NCBI RefSeq assembly: GCF_000411115.1
Contig: NZ_KE150255.1
Location: 1 to 64,000 of the forward strand
Source: Capnocytophaga granulosa ATCC 51502
GTDB lineage: Bacteria > Bacteroidota > Bacteroidia > Flavobacteriales > Flavobacteriaceae
DNA: 64,000 bases
Direction of reading: 5' to 3'
This document shows, one piece after another, positions 1 to 9,743 of the stretch (its first letter is position 1; every line of letters starts with the position of its first letter). Position numbers and translations under genes: made by a program. The notes beneath the pieces were generated by a model that was not told the DNA's origin, did no database searches, and was given only the letters and a program-made list of their open reading frames with translations.

Positions 1-3000
1 AATCTTATCTACCTTATAGTAGCCCGCCGCCGTAACTGCTTGTGTGGCTGTCGTAGCTGCTGAAATCTCAGAATAAGAGGCTCCATCATCTGAGCTGCTA
101 TACCACTTATATGAGGTATAACCTGTGCCTCTGGCTGTAAGGTTCAAGTTGCTTCCACAGAAGAGTTCCACTCGTGTACAATCTCCATCATTCTTTATCT
201 GTGCATAGGCTCCCTCTCCTTCCTTGGTCATCTCTCCCGCTGCACTACAGTTCTTTAAGGTGAAGACAAAGGCTGGCTTGCCCGTAAGTATCGCTGCACA
301 GGCATTCTCATAAGCGGTACAATCCGCATTGTTCTTTATCTTAATAGGTATGTATACCGATACCTTAGTGCCTTGTGAAAATAACATGCCATCTATGCCT
401 TCAAATTGTAAGACTCTCGGACTTTCATAAGAAACCGTTATACCTGAACCTAACTCGCTCTTGATGATACCGCTATCGGTAGCCGCTGGCAACTCATAGT
501 TGCCATTGGTGTTATCCGGCAAGGTTACCTTCAAGACGCCTCCGCCCAAGGCTTGTGTCGTCTTGTTCTCTATCGTGGCCTTATAATATATGGTATGTCC
601 CTTGGCTATGGTGGTAATCTGAGTATCACTGCCTATGGCACCTACAAACTTGCCCGTTACCGCCACATCTATATTCGAAGCCGTTACCGTTACCTTAAAA
701 CGCTTCTTGCCTTCTGTTCCTCCATCAGCCTTGCCCTTGACTGTATACTCTACATAGCTCTCCCCTACTGGAAAACCATCCCATGTAAGCGCTGGCGTGT
801 TGCCATCTGCATCTGGGGTAGGTACATACAACTCCGTGCCATCCGCCTTAACTACTCTCCACGTTAGCCTGTAACCACAGCCCTCCGTATCCGTAATCGC
901 AGGCGCTGTCCATGTCACTGTGCCTGTACACTTGTTTAACGGTAAGGTTGTCGTAAGATCTGGTAGCGTGCCTATCGCTGCGTCGGTGAAGTTGATAACC
1001 TTAAGCTTTACTTCTTTACGAGGTGTGTTTTTCTCACTTGGCGTACAGCCAAAGCCCGTTTTCATCTTATAAGTAGCCCAATACTCAGCCTCCATTGTTG
1101 GGTTAAAAGTAATTGAAGACTTCTTTAGATCCGCCGCAGAGACCCCATCCAAAGCATTGGCAGGATCAGATTTCCACTGTATATCATACATTGTATCTGG
1201 GAGATCTACACTAAGGGTTAGCGGAGCACCAAAACAAGCCTGTGCAACATTAACATGTACATTAGGTGATGACAAGCTACCAAAATCAGGTACAGGTACC
1301 CAACGATCCAAACAGCCTGATTCAAACTTCACCTCATAGGTATCTCCTCCTGTAAGCTTAGGAATATTGTTAAAGGTTGCAAACGCATCTGAAAAAGATG
1401 CTGGTGCCACTGGGGGGGCTGCTACTGTCTTTTTCACAGGATTTCCACCTTGTTCTACTACGGTTTTATTACCTCCTGACACCTTATAGAGGGTATAGGT
1501 GATTGGATACTCTGGTTCTGATCCTGCAGGCATCTCTACACGTACCACTCCTGACGAAGGATTGGCAGGATCACACATACCTATAGCTGTAATAGGTGTT
1601 ATATCTGTAATTTTCTTTATTGTAAAAGCCTTATATATTTTTGTTCCTGATGGAGTTGGCAGATCTGGATACATATAACCATTAGCCCTTGCTTTGGTTT
1701 TCTCTACTATAGAATACAAACCAGCACCTGTAGTAAGTGCCAAGAGATAGTGACCTGGTGGAAGATTTGTTATTCTTCCTTGATAATCATACTTGTTAGT
1801 ATCTAAAAGATTATCTGTTCGAACAATTGTAGTTGATGCCACAGGAGCCCCTTCTCGAAGATGAAACTTACGACCATCCTGACCATTGTCTAAATCTTTA
1901 TAGACAATCATTGTACTCCCTATACCTGCAGTAACATTCTTTGTTGTAGATCCGTTAAATACTATAGATCCCTTACTATCCCCTCCTCCTGATGCACAAT
2001 CGGTTGTCTCTATTGTATTTAAGGTATAAGAAGGAGAGGAAACCTGATCCACTGTAATGGTTTGGGTTACAGCAGGTCTTCCTGGACATTGGTCGGATAG
2101 GGTTACTTTATATTGCCCTACAGGAATATCTATAAATTGGTATATGTATTGTGGATTACCATCCTCTGGTAGTTGTATGGTATAAGGGAATTTTACCTCA
2201 TATTCCCCTTTTAAATTCCAAGGACCTGTGGCGTTAAATTTTACTGATTTTTTACCATCTATACGTTCTAACTTTATGGTAAGTTTATTATTACCCTTAA
2301 AGAAATCTAACTGACCACTATCTGGGTCTGAGTTTCCAAGGTATACTTTGTTCCCTTTGACAGCCTCTTCCAAAGTTTGTGCAGGAGTACCCCCTACATT
2401 AACCTGTATATTATTCAAAGGGTTTATTGCTGCCACTTGCGATTGGGTAAATGTATTTGATAAGTAGTGCTTACAATCCTTGGTGGAAGAGCCATTGAGT
2501 ATTCCTGTGGCTCCTGCATATTCTATCTGGTAGGTATTGGCTGCACTATTTTGTATGATTGCTATATGCTCATTGTTATTTACTTCATTAAAATACCTAA
2601 ACAATTTTCCTTTTAGGGTTACTCCCGCAGAAGGAGCTGCAACCCAACTCCCATTAACCTTTACACGTGTCTGTAAGCCTGCGGTATTACAAAAAGTATT
2701 ATAATAAGCACCATTACTATAGCTTTGCAAATAAGTTTTGAGTAGTACTGTTTTGTCACAAGGCCCACCTGAACTCTTAGCGCCTATGGCCAAATCAGTT
2801 GTTGGCTTATCATTAGGAGGGGCTACTGTATGCTGTATTTGTTGATTTACATTATTACTATCTGTATAGGTTACTGTTATCTTATCTCCTGGTTTAAGCT
2901 GATAATTACGTATCTTATAGATCATAGGATCCCACCAGTTCCAATAACCAAACTCGTCGCCTGCATCTCCATACACATGATATTTACCATCTTCTCTCAT

Positions 3001-4206
3001 AGGCAAGGCTTCTTCATTGGTAAATTCATACACTGCATCTGGATTTCCTATACGCTGTATCCTTACGGTAAGTAGGAAAGGATAGTAAGTAGGCCTTCGT
3101 CCTAAGTGTGTATAGTCGGCCGCTACTGCAAGGTCAAAGAGATTACAATTGGTACACGATGAGGAAGGTACCAAGAACATTCTGAGTCCCTTAGTAGAAT
3201 AACCAAAGGCATTCGCTACTTGTTTTCCCCATGAGCAAGCTCCATCGGTAACTGTTAACAAATAACGCTTTCCAGGTAAGAATTTCTTTGAAGCATCTGG
3301 TACTATATAGGCAGTAGTGGTAGCACCTGCTCCTTTGGTAATTGGAGTACCTGATACCAATACTTCCGCTGTATCAAAGTCCTTCACTGTTACATTAAAA
3401 GGACCTGGCCCAGCGGCTGCATTATCTATTTCTATGGTAAAAAAGCCTGTTGCCACTCGTGCAAGATCTGTACTTTTCTTAGGACGCCAAGTAGTATAAT
3501 CATAATTCTTAATAAAATGCCCTGCAGCACCATCCGTTACCACTCTACGCACATTCCTAGGTTCGGTAAGGGAACAGCTTCCTCCTCCTACCTGATCTGT
3601 TACTTCTACATAATATTGTACAGAAGGAGGAACTCCTGATATAGTAACGGTAGTTTCACTCCCACTCTTATTTGTTGGTACAGAAGAGAATCTAGGTGTT
3701 GTCTCAGTGAGTGTGCCATAGAGCTTTACGACAAAGGGGCCTGCCCCATTCTTTATCTTAAAAGAAATGGAGCCGTCTGAGCTACAAGGGCCTGTGGCCT
3801 TGACCTGAGTGGTCTTGGACATATCCACACTAAAACGCTGGTAAGTAGAGGTTACTGTCTGTGTAAGCTGCAAAGGGTGGGTTTGATTACCATCTTTCCT
3901 AACAACCTTTATTTTATAGGTATCAGAGGGATAATTGGTAAATTCCGCTTTCCCTGCGCTATCAAAATCCTGCTGTGCCTGTCTTGCTCCATTACTATCA
4001 TACAGCTCAGCTTTCCACTGGGTTACAGGAACACTTGCCGCTACCGCAGCCGACCAGTCTACCTTTATATTTCCTCCACATACTGTGTTCTCCCCCGTAA
4101 GGGTATAGGCAGGAAGACTCTGTGCCAATGTAAAGATAGGCAGCAGTAGCGCTACTACATACAGCCAGTACTTCTTCATATTCAAATCGAATTTATTGAT
4201 TTTCAT
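1..4206 (-). CDS. Giant multi-domain Ig-like/PKD-type surface adhesin, 3' end beyond window
   Basis: An open minus-strand frame of 1402 codons runs off the left edge without a stop, so the C-terminus is missing. The N-terminus has a signal peptide: MKKYWLYVVALLL, then cleavage near TLAQ-S. ATGs at 4209, 4206 and 4179 are all in frame; 4179 would start exactly at the signal peptide. The rest is Ser/Thr/Gly/Asn-rich beta-type sequence with repeated modules of roughly 100-200 residues, containing motifs such as YTLYKVSGG, YKVTLSDQCPG and YLLTVTDGACSWG and regularly spaced Cys. This resembles SprB-like and gliding-motility-associated proteins of Flavobacteriia, which are exported by the type IX secretion system. 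A C-terminal sorting domain would be expected outside the window; that is inference. A promoter TAAATTTGC lies at 4247-4255. All plus-strand ORFs here are shadows. Confidence 0.85.
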   Translation of the reverse strand, partial: MKINKFDLNMKKYWLYVVALLLPIFTLAQSLPAYTLTGENTVCGGNIKVDWSAAVAASVPVTQWKAELYDSNGARQAQQDFDSAGKAEFTNYPSDTYKIKVVRKDGNQTHPLQLTQTVTSTYQRFSVDMSKTTQVKATGPCSSDGSISFKIKNGAGPFVVKLYGTLTETTPRFSSVPTNKSGSETTVTISGVPPSVQYYVEVTDQVGGGSCSLTEPRNVRRVVTDGAAGHFIKNYDYTTWRPKKSTDLARVATGFFTIEIDNAAAGPGPFNVTVKDFDTAEVLVSGTPITKGAGATTTAYIVPDASKKFLPGKRYLLTVTDGACSWGKQVANAFGYSTKGLRMFLVPSSSCTNCNLFDLAVAADYTHLGRRPTYYPFLLTVRIQRIGNPDAVYEFTNEEALPMREDGKYHVYGDAGDEFGYWNWWDPMIYKIRNYQLKPGDKITVTYTDSNNVNQQIQHTVAPPNDKPTTDLAIGAKSSGGPCDKTVLLKTYLQSYSNGAYYNTFCNTAGLQTRVKVNGSWVAAPSAGVTLKGKLFRYFNEVNNNEHIAIIQNSAANTYQIEYAGATGILNGSSTKDCKHYLSNTFTQSQVAAINPLNNIQVNVGGTPAQTLEEAVKGNKVYLGNSDPDSGQLDFFKGNNKLTIKLERIDGKKSVKFNATGPWNLKGEYEVKFPYTIQLPEDGNPQYIYQFIDIPVGQYKVTLSDQCPGRPAVTQTITVDQVSSPSYTLNTIETTDCASGGGDSKGSIVFNGSTTKNVTAGIGSTMIVYKDLDNGQDGRKFHLREGAPVASTTIVRTDNLLDTNKYDYQGRITNLPPGHYLLALTTGAGLYSIVEKTKARANGYMYPDLPTPSGTKIYKAFTIKKITDITPITAIGMCDPANPSSGVVRVEMPAGSEPEYPITYTLYKVSGGNKTVVEQGGNPVKKTVAAPPVAPASFSDAFATFNNIPKLTGGDTYEVKFESGCLDRWVPVPDFGSLSSPNVHVNVAQACFGAPLTLSVDLPDTMYDIQWKSDPANALDGVSAADLKKSSITFNPTMEAEYWATYKMKTGFGCTPSEKNTPRKEVKLKVINFTDAAIGTLPDLTTTLPLNKCTGTVTWTAPAITDTEGCGYRLTWRVVKADGTELYVPTPDADGNTPALTWDGFPVGESYVEYTVKGKADGGTEGKKRFKVTVTASNIDVAVTGKFVGAIGSDTQITTIAKGHTIYYKATIENKTTQALGGGVLKVTLPDNTNGNYELPAATDSGIIKSELGSGITVSYESPRVLQFEGIDGMLFSQGTKVSVYIPIKIKNNADCTAYENACAAILTGKPAFVFTLKNCSAAGEMTKEGEGAYAQIKNDGDCTRVELFCGSNLNLTARGTGYTSYKWYSSSDDGASYSEISAATTATQAVTAAGYYKVDKI

Positions 4207-4246
4207 CATCTTATAATTTTACAGCTCTTCACGAGATATTTTATGC

Positions 4247-4255
4247 GCAAATTTA
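4247..4255 (-). promoter_or_regulatory. Promoter -7 element for the adhesin
   Basis: Read on the minus strand it is TAAATTTGC, matching the Bacteroidota consensus TAnnTTTGC. A TTGG about 20 nt further upstream could be the -33 element. The leader would be about 35 nt. Confidence 0.6.
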
Positions 4256-4413
4256 TTAATTATTATCAATATACCAAGTATTTTTTCAAAGTTTTTTTTG
4301 CAAAAACGAAAATTTAACGTTTTTGAAAGATATTTTATTCTATAAGTGATTGATAATTAATCAATTATGATTTATATAGAGAAAGGAGAAGTTTTTAACA
4401 AGGCCCCATAACC

Positions 4414-4503
4414 AATGACTAATGACAAGTGACTAATGACTAATAACAAATATAGTACTTGTCATTAGTCATTAGTCACTTGTCATTTGTCACTTGTCAT
4501 TAT
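4414..4503. repeat. Heptad array with inverted arms (TGACTAA/TGACAAG type)
   Basis: The left arm is built of 7-nt units such as ATGACTA, ATGACAA and GTGACTA. The right arm carries the same units on the other strand, so the two can fold into a long imperfect hairpin. It lies between the adhesin promoter and the end of the DUF3467 gene, where a terminator for the rpoC operon is expected. Confidence 0.8.
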
Positions 4504-4504
4504 T

Positions 4505-4810
4505 CTACGCTTCGCCTGATCCTGAGAAGTGGGCTTGCTTGCCGAAGACCTCTTCGTCGGTAGGGAGTTCTTTATCGTGTTCGTACTGATAAAGATTGGT
4601 GCTGAGATTCTGCATCAGTTGCTTGGCTTGAGAGGGGGTCATAATGACCCTACTCTGTACGCGCGCCTTGGGCATCCCTGGCATGATAGAGATAAAGTCC
4701 AACACGAACTCGGTATCGGAATGGTTCACTACCACCATATTGGAGTAGATCCCCGCGGCTACTTTATCATCTATCTCTATGTTAATTTCCCTTTTGGTTA
4801 CCTTTTCCAT
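4505..4810 (-). CDS. DUF3467 family protein
   Basis: This 101-residue protein matches the DUF3467 family, small proteins found almost always just after rpoC in Bacteroidota. It starts MEKVTKREINIEIDD; the body has the conserved block EFVLDFISIMPGMPKARVQS followed by RVIMTPSQAKQLMQNL, and the tail is acidic and Gly/Ser-rich. There is no signal peptide or membrane segment, so it should be cytoplasmic. It begins 4 nt after the rpoC stop and is almost certainly cotranscribed with it. Its biochemical function is not known to me; a role beside RNA polymerase is suggested only by gene order. Confidence 0.9.
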   Translation of the reverse strand: MEKVTKREINIEIDDKVAAGIYSNMVVVNHSDTEFVLDFISIMPGMPKARVQSRVIMTPSQAKQLMQNLSTNLYQYEHDKELPTDEEVFGKQAHFSGSGEA

Positions 4811-4814
4811 AAGG

Positions 4815-7800
4815 CTATAGGTTGATGTTCTGTTTTGCTAATTCCTTACGTGAATCTACTATAATGTTCTCGTAGCGCTTCATACCTGTACCTGCTGGGA
4901 TACGGTGTCCTACGATCACATTTTCCTTGAGGCCGTCTAAGTTATCCACCTTACCTTGTACGGCGGCTTCGTTGAGTACCTTGGTTGTCTCTTGGAAGGA
5001 GGCAGCCGAGATAAAGGACTTGGTCTGCAAGGAGGCTCGTGTAATACCTTGTAACACAGGTACGGCTGTAGCAGGAATAATGTCTCGGGCTATAACCAAA
5101 CGCTTGTCTTGGCGCTTGAGTAGGGAGTTCTCGTCGCGTAGCTGTCGCATAGTTACGATCTGTCCTGGCTTAAGATTCTGAGAATCACCAGCATCCTCTA
5201 CTACTTTCTTTCCGAAGAGCTTATCATTTTCCTCAATAAAGTCGTCCTTATGTACCATTTGTTCTTCAAGGAAGAGGGTATCACCTGGATCTTGGATTTC
5301 TACCTTACGCATCATCTGGCGTACCACTACCTCAAAGTGTTTGTCATTGATCTTCACCCCTTGTAAGCGGTATACCTCTTGCACTTCATTTACCAAATAT
5401 TGTTGTACGGCCGATGGGCCTTTGATACGTAGGATATCCTCTGGTGTTACGGAACCATCGGAGAGTGGCATACCTGCACGTACGTAGTCGTTCTCCTGTA
5501 CAAGCACTTGAGAGGAGAGTTTCACAAGGTAAGTACGCTTTTCTCCTGTCTTGGATTCTATATAGATCTCACGGTTACCGCGTTTTACTTTTCCGAAGGA
5601 CACTACCCCGTCTATTTCGGCCACTATGGCAGGGTTAGAAGGATTACGTGCTTCAAAAAGCTCTGTTACACGTGGTAGACCCCCTGTGATATCCCCAGAC
5701 TTAGCGGACTTACGTGGTATCTTCACGAGAATTCGGCCTTCCTTGATCTTTTCCTTGTCATCCACCATGATGTGGGCACCCAGTGGTAGGGTGTACGAAC
5801 GCAAGATATTGCCTTCCTTATCCTGAATATGCATAGTAGGAATGAGTCGCTTGTTACGAGACTCGGAGATTACTTTCTCTTGGAAGCCTGTTTGCTCGTC
5901 TATCTCTACTTGGAAGGTTACCCCTTGTTCTATATTTTCATAAACAATCTGTCCTGAGAACTCGGAGATAATCACCGCGTTATATGGATCCCATTGGTTG
6001 ATTACATCCCCTTTCTTTACGCTATCGCCATTTTTCTTGAAGATGAACGAACCGTAAGGAATGTTGGAGGTGCTTAGTACCATACGGGTATGAGGTTCTA
6101 GGATCTTCACCTCGGAAGTACGAGAGATCACCACCTCTACAGGATTGCCATCGTAGTCCTCGCCCTTAACGGTTTTGAGGTCATCGATTTCGAGAATACC
6201 ATCAAAGTGCGCGATGATCTTGTTCTCTTCGGAGATGTTCCCCGCAGTACCCCCCATGTGGAAGGTACGCAAGGTAAGCTGTGTACCAGGTTCTCCAATG
6301 GATTGGGCTGCTACAACTCCTACGGCCTCGCCTATCTGTACCATCTTACCTGTGGAGAGGTTGCGTCCATAGCACTTAGCACAGATACCATGCTTGGCCT
6401 CGCAGGTAAGGGCAGAGCGTACCTCAATAGATTCTATAGGTAACTGGTTGATTTTCTCTACGGCATCCTCACGGATTTCCTCTCCTGAGGATACAATAAC
6501 CTCTTCATTGAGCGGATTGATCACATCATTGAGCGCTACACGACCCAATACACGTTCACCAAGGGTTTCAATAACTTCCTCATTCTTCTTAAGGGCATGT
6601 ATCTCAATGCCACGAAGGGTACCACAGTCTTCGGTATTGATGATCACATCCTGAGATACATCCACCAAACGACGGGTAAGGTAACCTGCGTCGGCTGTCT
6701 TAAGCGCCGTATCGGCCAATCCTTTACGAGCACCGTGGGTAGAGATGAAGTACTCCAAGATAGAAAGCCCCTCTTTGAAGTTGGAAAGAATCGGGTTTTC
6801 AATAATTTCACCCCCGCCTGCGGTGGATTTCTTAGGCTTAGCCATAAGGCCTCGCATACCGGTAAGCTGGCGAATCTGTTCCTTAGAACCACGTGCTCCT
6901 GAGTCAAGCATCATATATACGGAGTTGAACCCTTGTCTGTCCTCACTGATGCGCTTCATAGCCAAGTCCGTTAGGCGGGCATTGGTGGAAGTCCACACAT
7001 CAATCACCTGATTATAACGCTCGTTGTTGGTGATAAGCCCCATATTATAGTTACCGATGATGCCTTGTACTTGCTCATTGGCATCGGCAATCATCTCTTG
7101 TTTTTCCTTAGGAATGATAATGTCGCCCAAGGAGAAGGAAAGTCCTCCCTGGAAAGCAAACTTATATCCCATGGCCTTGATGTCGTCCAAGAACTCAGCG
7201 GTACGTGGGATACTTGTTTTTTTCAATACATGTCCGATGATATCGCGAAGGGATTTCTTGGTCAATATGGTGTTGATATACCCAGCCTCAGGGGGTACTA
7301 CCTCATTGAAGAGGACGCGCCCTACGGTGGTATCTATCAGTTTGGTCACTATGTTGCCATGCTCATCGAGGTCGTGAGTACGTACCTTGATAGAGGCATT
7401 GAGGTGTACCTTATGTTCGTTGTAGGCAATATTCACCTCCTCTGGGGAGTAGAACACGGAGCCTTCGCCTGCAATGGGTTCCTCTGGAGTGCTTTTGCGC
7501 ATCTTGGTGATGTAGTAAAGCCCCAAGACCATGTCCTGCGAAGGTACGGTAATAGGTGCCCCATTGGCAGGGTTCAAGATATTATTGGAAGCCAACATGA
7601 GCATCTGTGCCTCAAGGATCGCCTCAGGCCCAAGGGGCAAGTGTACAGCCATCTGGTCACCGTCAAAGTCGGCGTTAAACGCAGTACATACCAGCGGGTG
7701 TAGGCGGATTGCCTTTCCTTCTATCAGCTTAGGCTGGAAGGCCTGAATACCCAAACGGTGCAAGGTAGGGGCACGGTTCAGTAGCACAGGGTGTCCCTTG

Positions 7801-9098
7801 ATCACGTTCTCCAAGATATCCCATACTACAGGCTCCTTCTTATCTATGATACGCTTGGCCGATTTGACTGTCTTGACAATCCCGCGCTCTATGAGCTTGC
7901 GAATGACAAAAGGCTTGTAAAGCTCAGCGGCCATATTCTTAGGCAAACCACATTCGAAGAGTTTAAGCTCTGGCCCTACGACAATCACCGAACGAGCGGA
8001 GTAATCCACACGCTTACCAAGGAGGTTCTGACGGAAGCGTCCTTGTTTACCTTTGAGAGAGTCAGAAAGGGACTTGAGCGGACGATTGGCGTCGGTCTTT
8101 ACAGCAGAGGATTTGCGGGTATTATCAAAGAGGGAATCTACGGATTCCTGCAACATACGTTTTTCGTTGCGCAAAATCACATCAGGCGCTTTGATTTCTA
8201 TCAAGCGCTTGAGACGATTGTTGCGAATGATCACACGGCGATAGAGGTCATTGAGGTCGGAGGTAGCAAAACGCCCTCCGTCCAAAGGCACAAGCGGACG
8301 CAATTCCGGAGGGATCACAGGAATGACCTTCATGATCATCCATTCGGGGAGGTTCTCCCTGTTCTTCTGAGAATCACGGAAAGCCTCCACTACCTGTAAG
8401 CGCTTGAGCGCCTCGGTCTTGCGCTGCTTAGAGGTTTCAGTATTAGCTCTATGGCGCAAGTCGTAAGAAAGTGCATCAAGGTCTATCTCATGCAAGAGGT
8501 CATAAAGTGCCTCAGCCCCCATCTTGGCGACAAACTTGTTGGGATCGGTATCCTCCAAGTATTGGTTTTCCACTGGTAGAGTTTCCATGATATCGAGGTA
8601 TTCCTCCTCGGTCAATAGTTCCATTTTCTCCAATGGCTCTCCAGAGAGAGATTTGGCAATCCCTGGCTGAATAACGATATAGCGTTCGTAATAGATAATC
8701 ATGTCCAACTTCTTGGAAGGAAGTCCGAGCAAATAACCTATCTTATTAGGCAAGGAACGAAAATACCAAATATGGGCTATAGGCACCACCAAGTTGATGT
8801 GCCCTACACGCTCGCGACGTACTTTCTTTTCGGTTACTTCCACCCCACAACGGTCGCACACGATCCCCTTATAGCGGATGCGCTTATACTTTCCACAAGC
8901 ACACTCATAGTCCTTCACAGGGCCAAAGATACGCTCACAGAATAGTCCATCGCGCTCAGGCTTATGGGTGCGATAGTTGATGGTCTCAGGCTTAGCTACC
9001 TCACCACGAGAGACTGCTAAGATACTCTCAGGAGAAGCCAATCCAATAGAGATTTTGTCAAATCTCACAGTTGCATTTTTCTCTTTTACTCTTGCCAT
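4815..9098 (-). CDS. rpoC: DNA-directed RNA polymerase subunit beta'
   Basis: Largest subunit of RNA polymerase, about 1427 residues. Visible hallmarks are the N-terminal zinc-binding cysteines ([20 protein letters not shown], about residue 65-85), the catalytic NADFDGDQM loop that binds the active-site Mg, the [19 protein letters not shown] bridge before it, and the second cysteine cluster [13 protein letters not shown] in the C-terminal half. I start at the ATG at 9098 ([14 protein letters not shown]), because the extra residues of the longer ORF (from 9116) do not look like family sequence. DUF3467 follows. Unusually, the gene upstream is not rpoB: a 260-bp gap with its own strong promoter separates it from a barstar-like gene. 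Confidence 0.98.
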   Translation of the reverse strand: MARVKEKNATVRFDKISIGLASPESILAVSRGEVAKPETINYRTHKPERDGLFCERIFGPVKDYECACGKYKRIRYKGIVCDRCGVEVTEKKVRRERVGHINLVVPIAHIWYFRSLPNKIGYLLGLPSKKLDMIIYYERYIVIQPGIAKSLSGEPLEKMELLTEEEYLDIMETLPVENQYLEDTDPNKFVAKMGAEALYDLLHEIDLDALSYDLRHRANTETSKQRKTEALKRLQVVEAFRDSQKNRENLPEWMIMKVIPVIPPELRPLVPLDGGRFATSDLNDLYRRVIIRNNRLKRLIEIKAPDVILRNEKRMLQESVDSLFDNTRKSSAVKTDANRPLKSLSDSLKGKQGRFRQNLLGKRVDYSARSVIVVGPELKLFECGLPKNMAAELYKPFVIRKLIERGIVKTVKSAKRIIDKKEPVVWDILENVIKGHPVLLNRAPTLHRLGIQAFQPKLIEGKAIRLHPLVCTAFNADFDGDQMAVHLPLGPEAILEAQMLMLASNNILNPANGAPITVPSQDMVLGLYYITKMRKSTPEEPIAGEGSVFYSPEEVNIAYNEHKVHLNASIKVRTHDLDEHGNIVTKLIDTTVGRVLFNEVVPPEAGYINTILTKKSLRDIIGHVLKKTSIPRTAEFLDDIKAMGYKFAFQGGLSFSLGDIIIPKEKQEMIADANEQVQGIIGNYNMGLITNNERYNQVIDVWTSTNARLTDLAMKRISEDRQGFNSVYMMLDSGARGSKEQIRQLTGMRGLMAKPKKSTAGGGEIIENPILSNFKEGLSILEYFISTHGARKGLADTALKTADAGYLTRRLVDVSQDVIINTEDCGTLRGIEIHALKKNEEVIETLGERVLGRVALNDVINPLNEEVIVSSGEEIREDAVEKINQLPIESIEVRSALTCEAKHGICAKCYGRNLSTGKMVQIGEAVGVVAAQSIGEPGTQLTLRTFHMGGTAGNISEENKIIAHFDGILEIDDLKTVKGEDYDGNPVEVVISRTSEVKILEPHTRMVLSTSNIPYGSFIFKKNGDSVKKGDVINQWDPYNAVIISEFSGQIVYENIEQGVTFQVEIDEQTGFQEKVISESRNKRLIPTMHIQDKEGNILRSYTLPLGAHIMVDDKEKIKEGRILVKIPRKSAKSGDITGGLPRVTELFEARNPSNPAIVAEIDGVVSFGKVKRGNREIYIESKTGEKRTYLVKLSSQVLVQENDYVRAGMPLSDGSVTPEDILRIKGPSAVQQYLVNEVQEVYRLQGVKINDKHFEVVVRQMMRKVEIQDPGDTLFLEEQMVHKDDFIEENDKLFGKKVVEDAGDSQNLKPGQIVTMRQLRDENSLLKRQDKRLVIARDIIPATAVPVLQGITRASLQTKSFISAASFQETTKVLNEAAVQGKVDNLDGLKENVIVGHRIPAGTGMKRYENIIVDSRKELAKQNINL

Positions 9099-9284
9099 AG
9101 CATTTTTTAATAACAAAATTTGTTCCTATTTGGACAAATACACGAAAAGAGGAGGCGACATAACCCCTTGTGGTTATGTTACCTTCTCTACCTTTGCCCT
9201 TACCCTAAGAGGGTGAAAGACAAGTACTTATATGCTCTACGAAAGTCAAAATAACTTCTATAAAAACACTTAACCAAACTGAGG
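9099..9284 (-). promoter_or_regulatory. Long structured leader of rpoC
   Basis: About 180 nt separate the promoter from the rpoC ATG. The leader can form an 8-bp perfect hairpin (arms 9158-9165 and 9172-9179, ACATAACC/GGTTATGT) and a 5-bp one (9202-9206 with 9210-9214). No ORF of note is present. Such a leader could carry rpoC-specific control now that the gene stands alone; this is inference. Confidence 0.4.
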
Positions 9285-9293
9285 GCAAAGATA
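9285..9293 (-). promoter_or_regulatory. Promoter -7 element for rpoC-DUF3467
   Basis: On the minus strand it reads TATCTTTGC, a perfect TAnnTTTGC element. It indicates that rpoC is transcribed from its own promoter rather than from an rplJL-rpoB operon. Confidence 0.75.
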
Positions 9294-9361
9294 CAATAAA
9301 AATTTAAAAGTAAAAAGTAAAAAAGATTTATTTTTTTACTTTTTACTTTTCACCTTGAAAA

Positions 9362-9685
9362 TTAGTATTCAAACTGTACTTTCTTATTTGGGTCTGGGTT
9401 ACCTGCCCAATAAGCCCTATAGAGATCTAAGCTCTTGCGTATCTCCCCATAGAGCGCTTCGTTATGCTGGCGAAGGTCGTCCAAGTGGTAGAACTTAGCC
9501 AATACATGCTGGTGCTCTATCCAATCCAAGGATTGCATACAGTCATCTAAGCCATCAAGGGTGTATCCAAAGTAATCAGGCAAGGAGAAAGTCTCCTTCA
9601 TCGTACTGAGGAAGGCTCGTTCGTTTTGGACATTTCTCAAATCTACGTGAAACTCCAAAGCGTTTTTTCTGATATACGTACTCAT
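9362..9685 (-). CDS. Barstar family (barnase-inhibitor-like) protein
   Basis: This 107-residue cytoplasmic protein carries the barstar signature, an aromatic/Pro-Tyr-Phe-Gly block followed by Leu-Asp and an acidic-Cys: FSLPDYFGYTLDGLDDCMQS at about residue 32-51. In the family this region forms the acidic helix and loop that plug the active site of a barnase-type ribonuclease. No ribonuclease toxin gene lies nearby, so it is an orphan immunity protein or a housekeeping RNase inhibitor. It sits between the rpoC leader and the acyl-CoA carboxylase gene, on the same strand as both. A 28-nt palindrome of short A/T-rich words (AAAAGTAAAAAGTAAAAAAG against TTTTACTTTTTACTTTTC) follows its stop. Confidence 0.85.
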   Translation of the reverse strand: MSTYIRKNALEFHVDLRNVQNERAFLSTMKETFSLPDYFGYTLDGLDDCMQSLDWIEHQHVLAKFYHLDDLRQHNEALYGEIRKSLDLYRAYWAGNPDPNKKVQFEY

Positions 9686-9743
9686 TTCTATTAGTAAATA
9701 TTTAGAATAGTGTTTTTCAATTATTTACCAACAGTCTTGCCCC

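Noticed and set aside
553..4149. Several plus-strand ORFs of 60-104 codons in the adhesin
   Set aside because: The minus-strand frame is open for the whole stretch with a signal peptide and repeated modules; the plus frames are short and without features.
4529..4825. 98-codon plus-strand ORF opposite the DUF3467 gene
   Set aside because: Exact antisense of a conserved family protein, so it is a shadow.
7065..7703. 212-codon plus-strand ORF inside rpoC
   Set aside because: It is antisense to the catalytic core of rpoC; the minus-strand frame is beyond doubt and this one has no domain or promoter.
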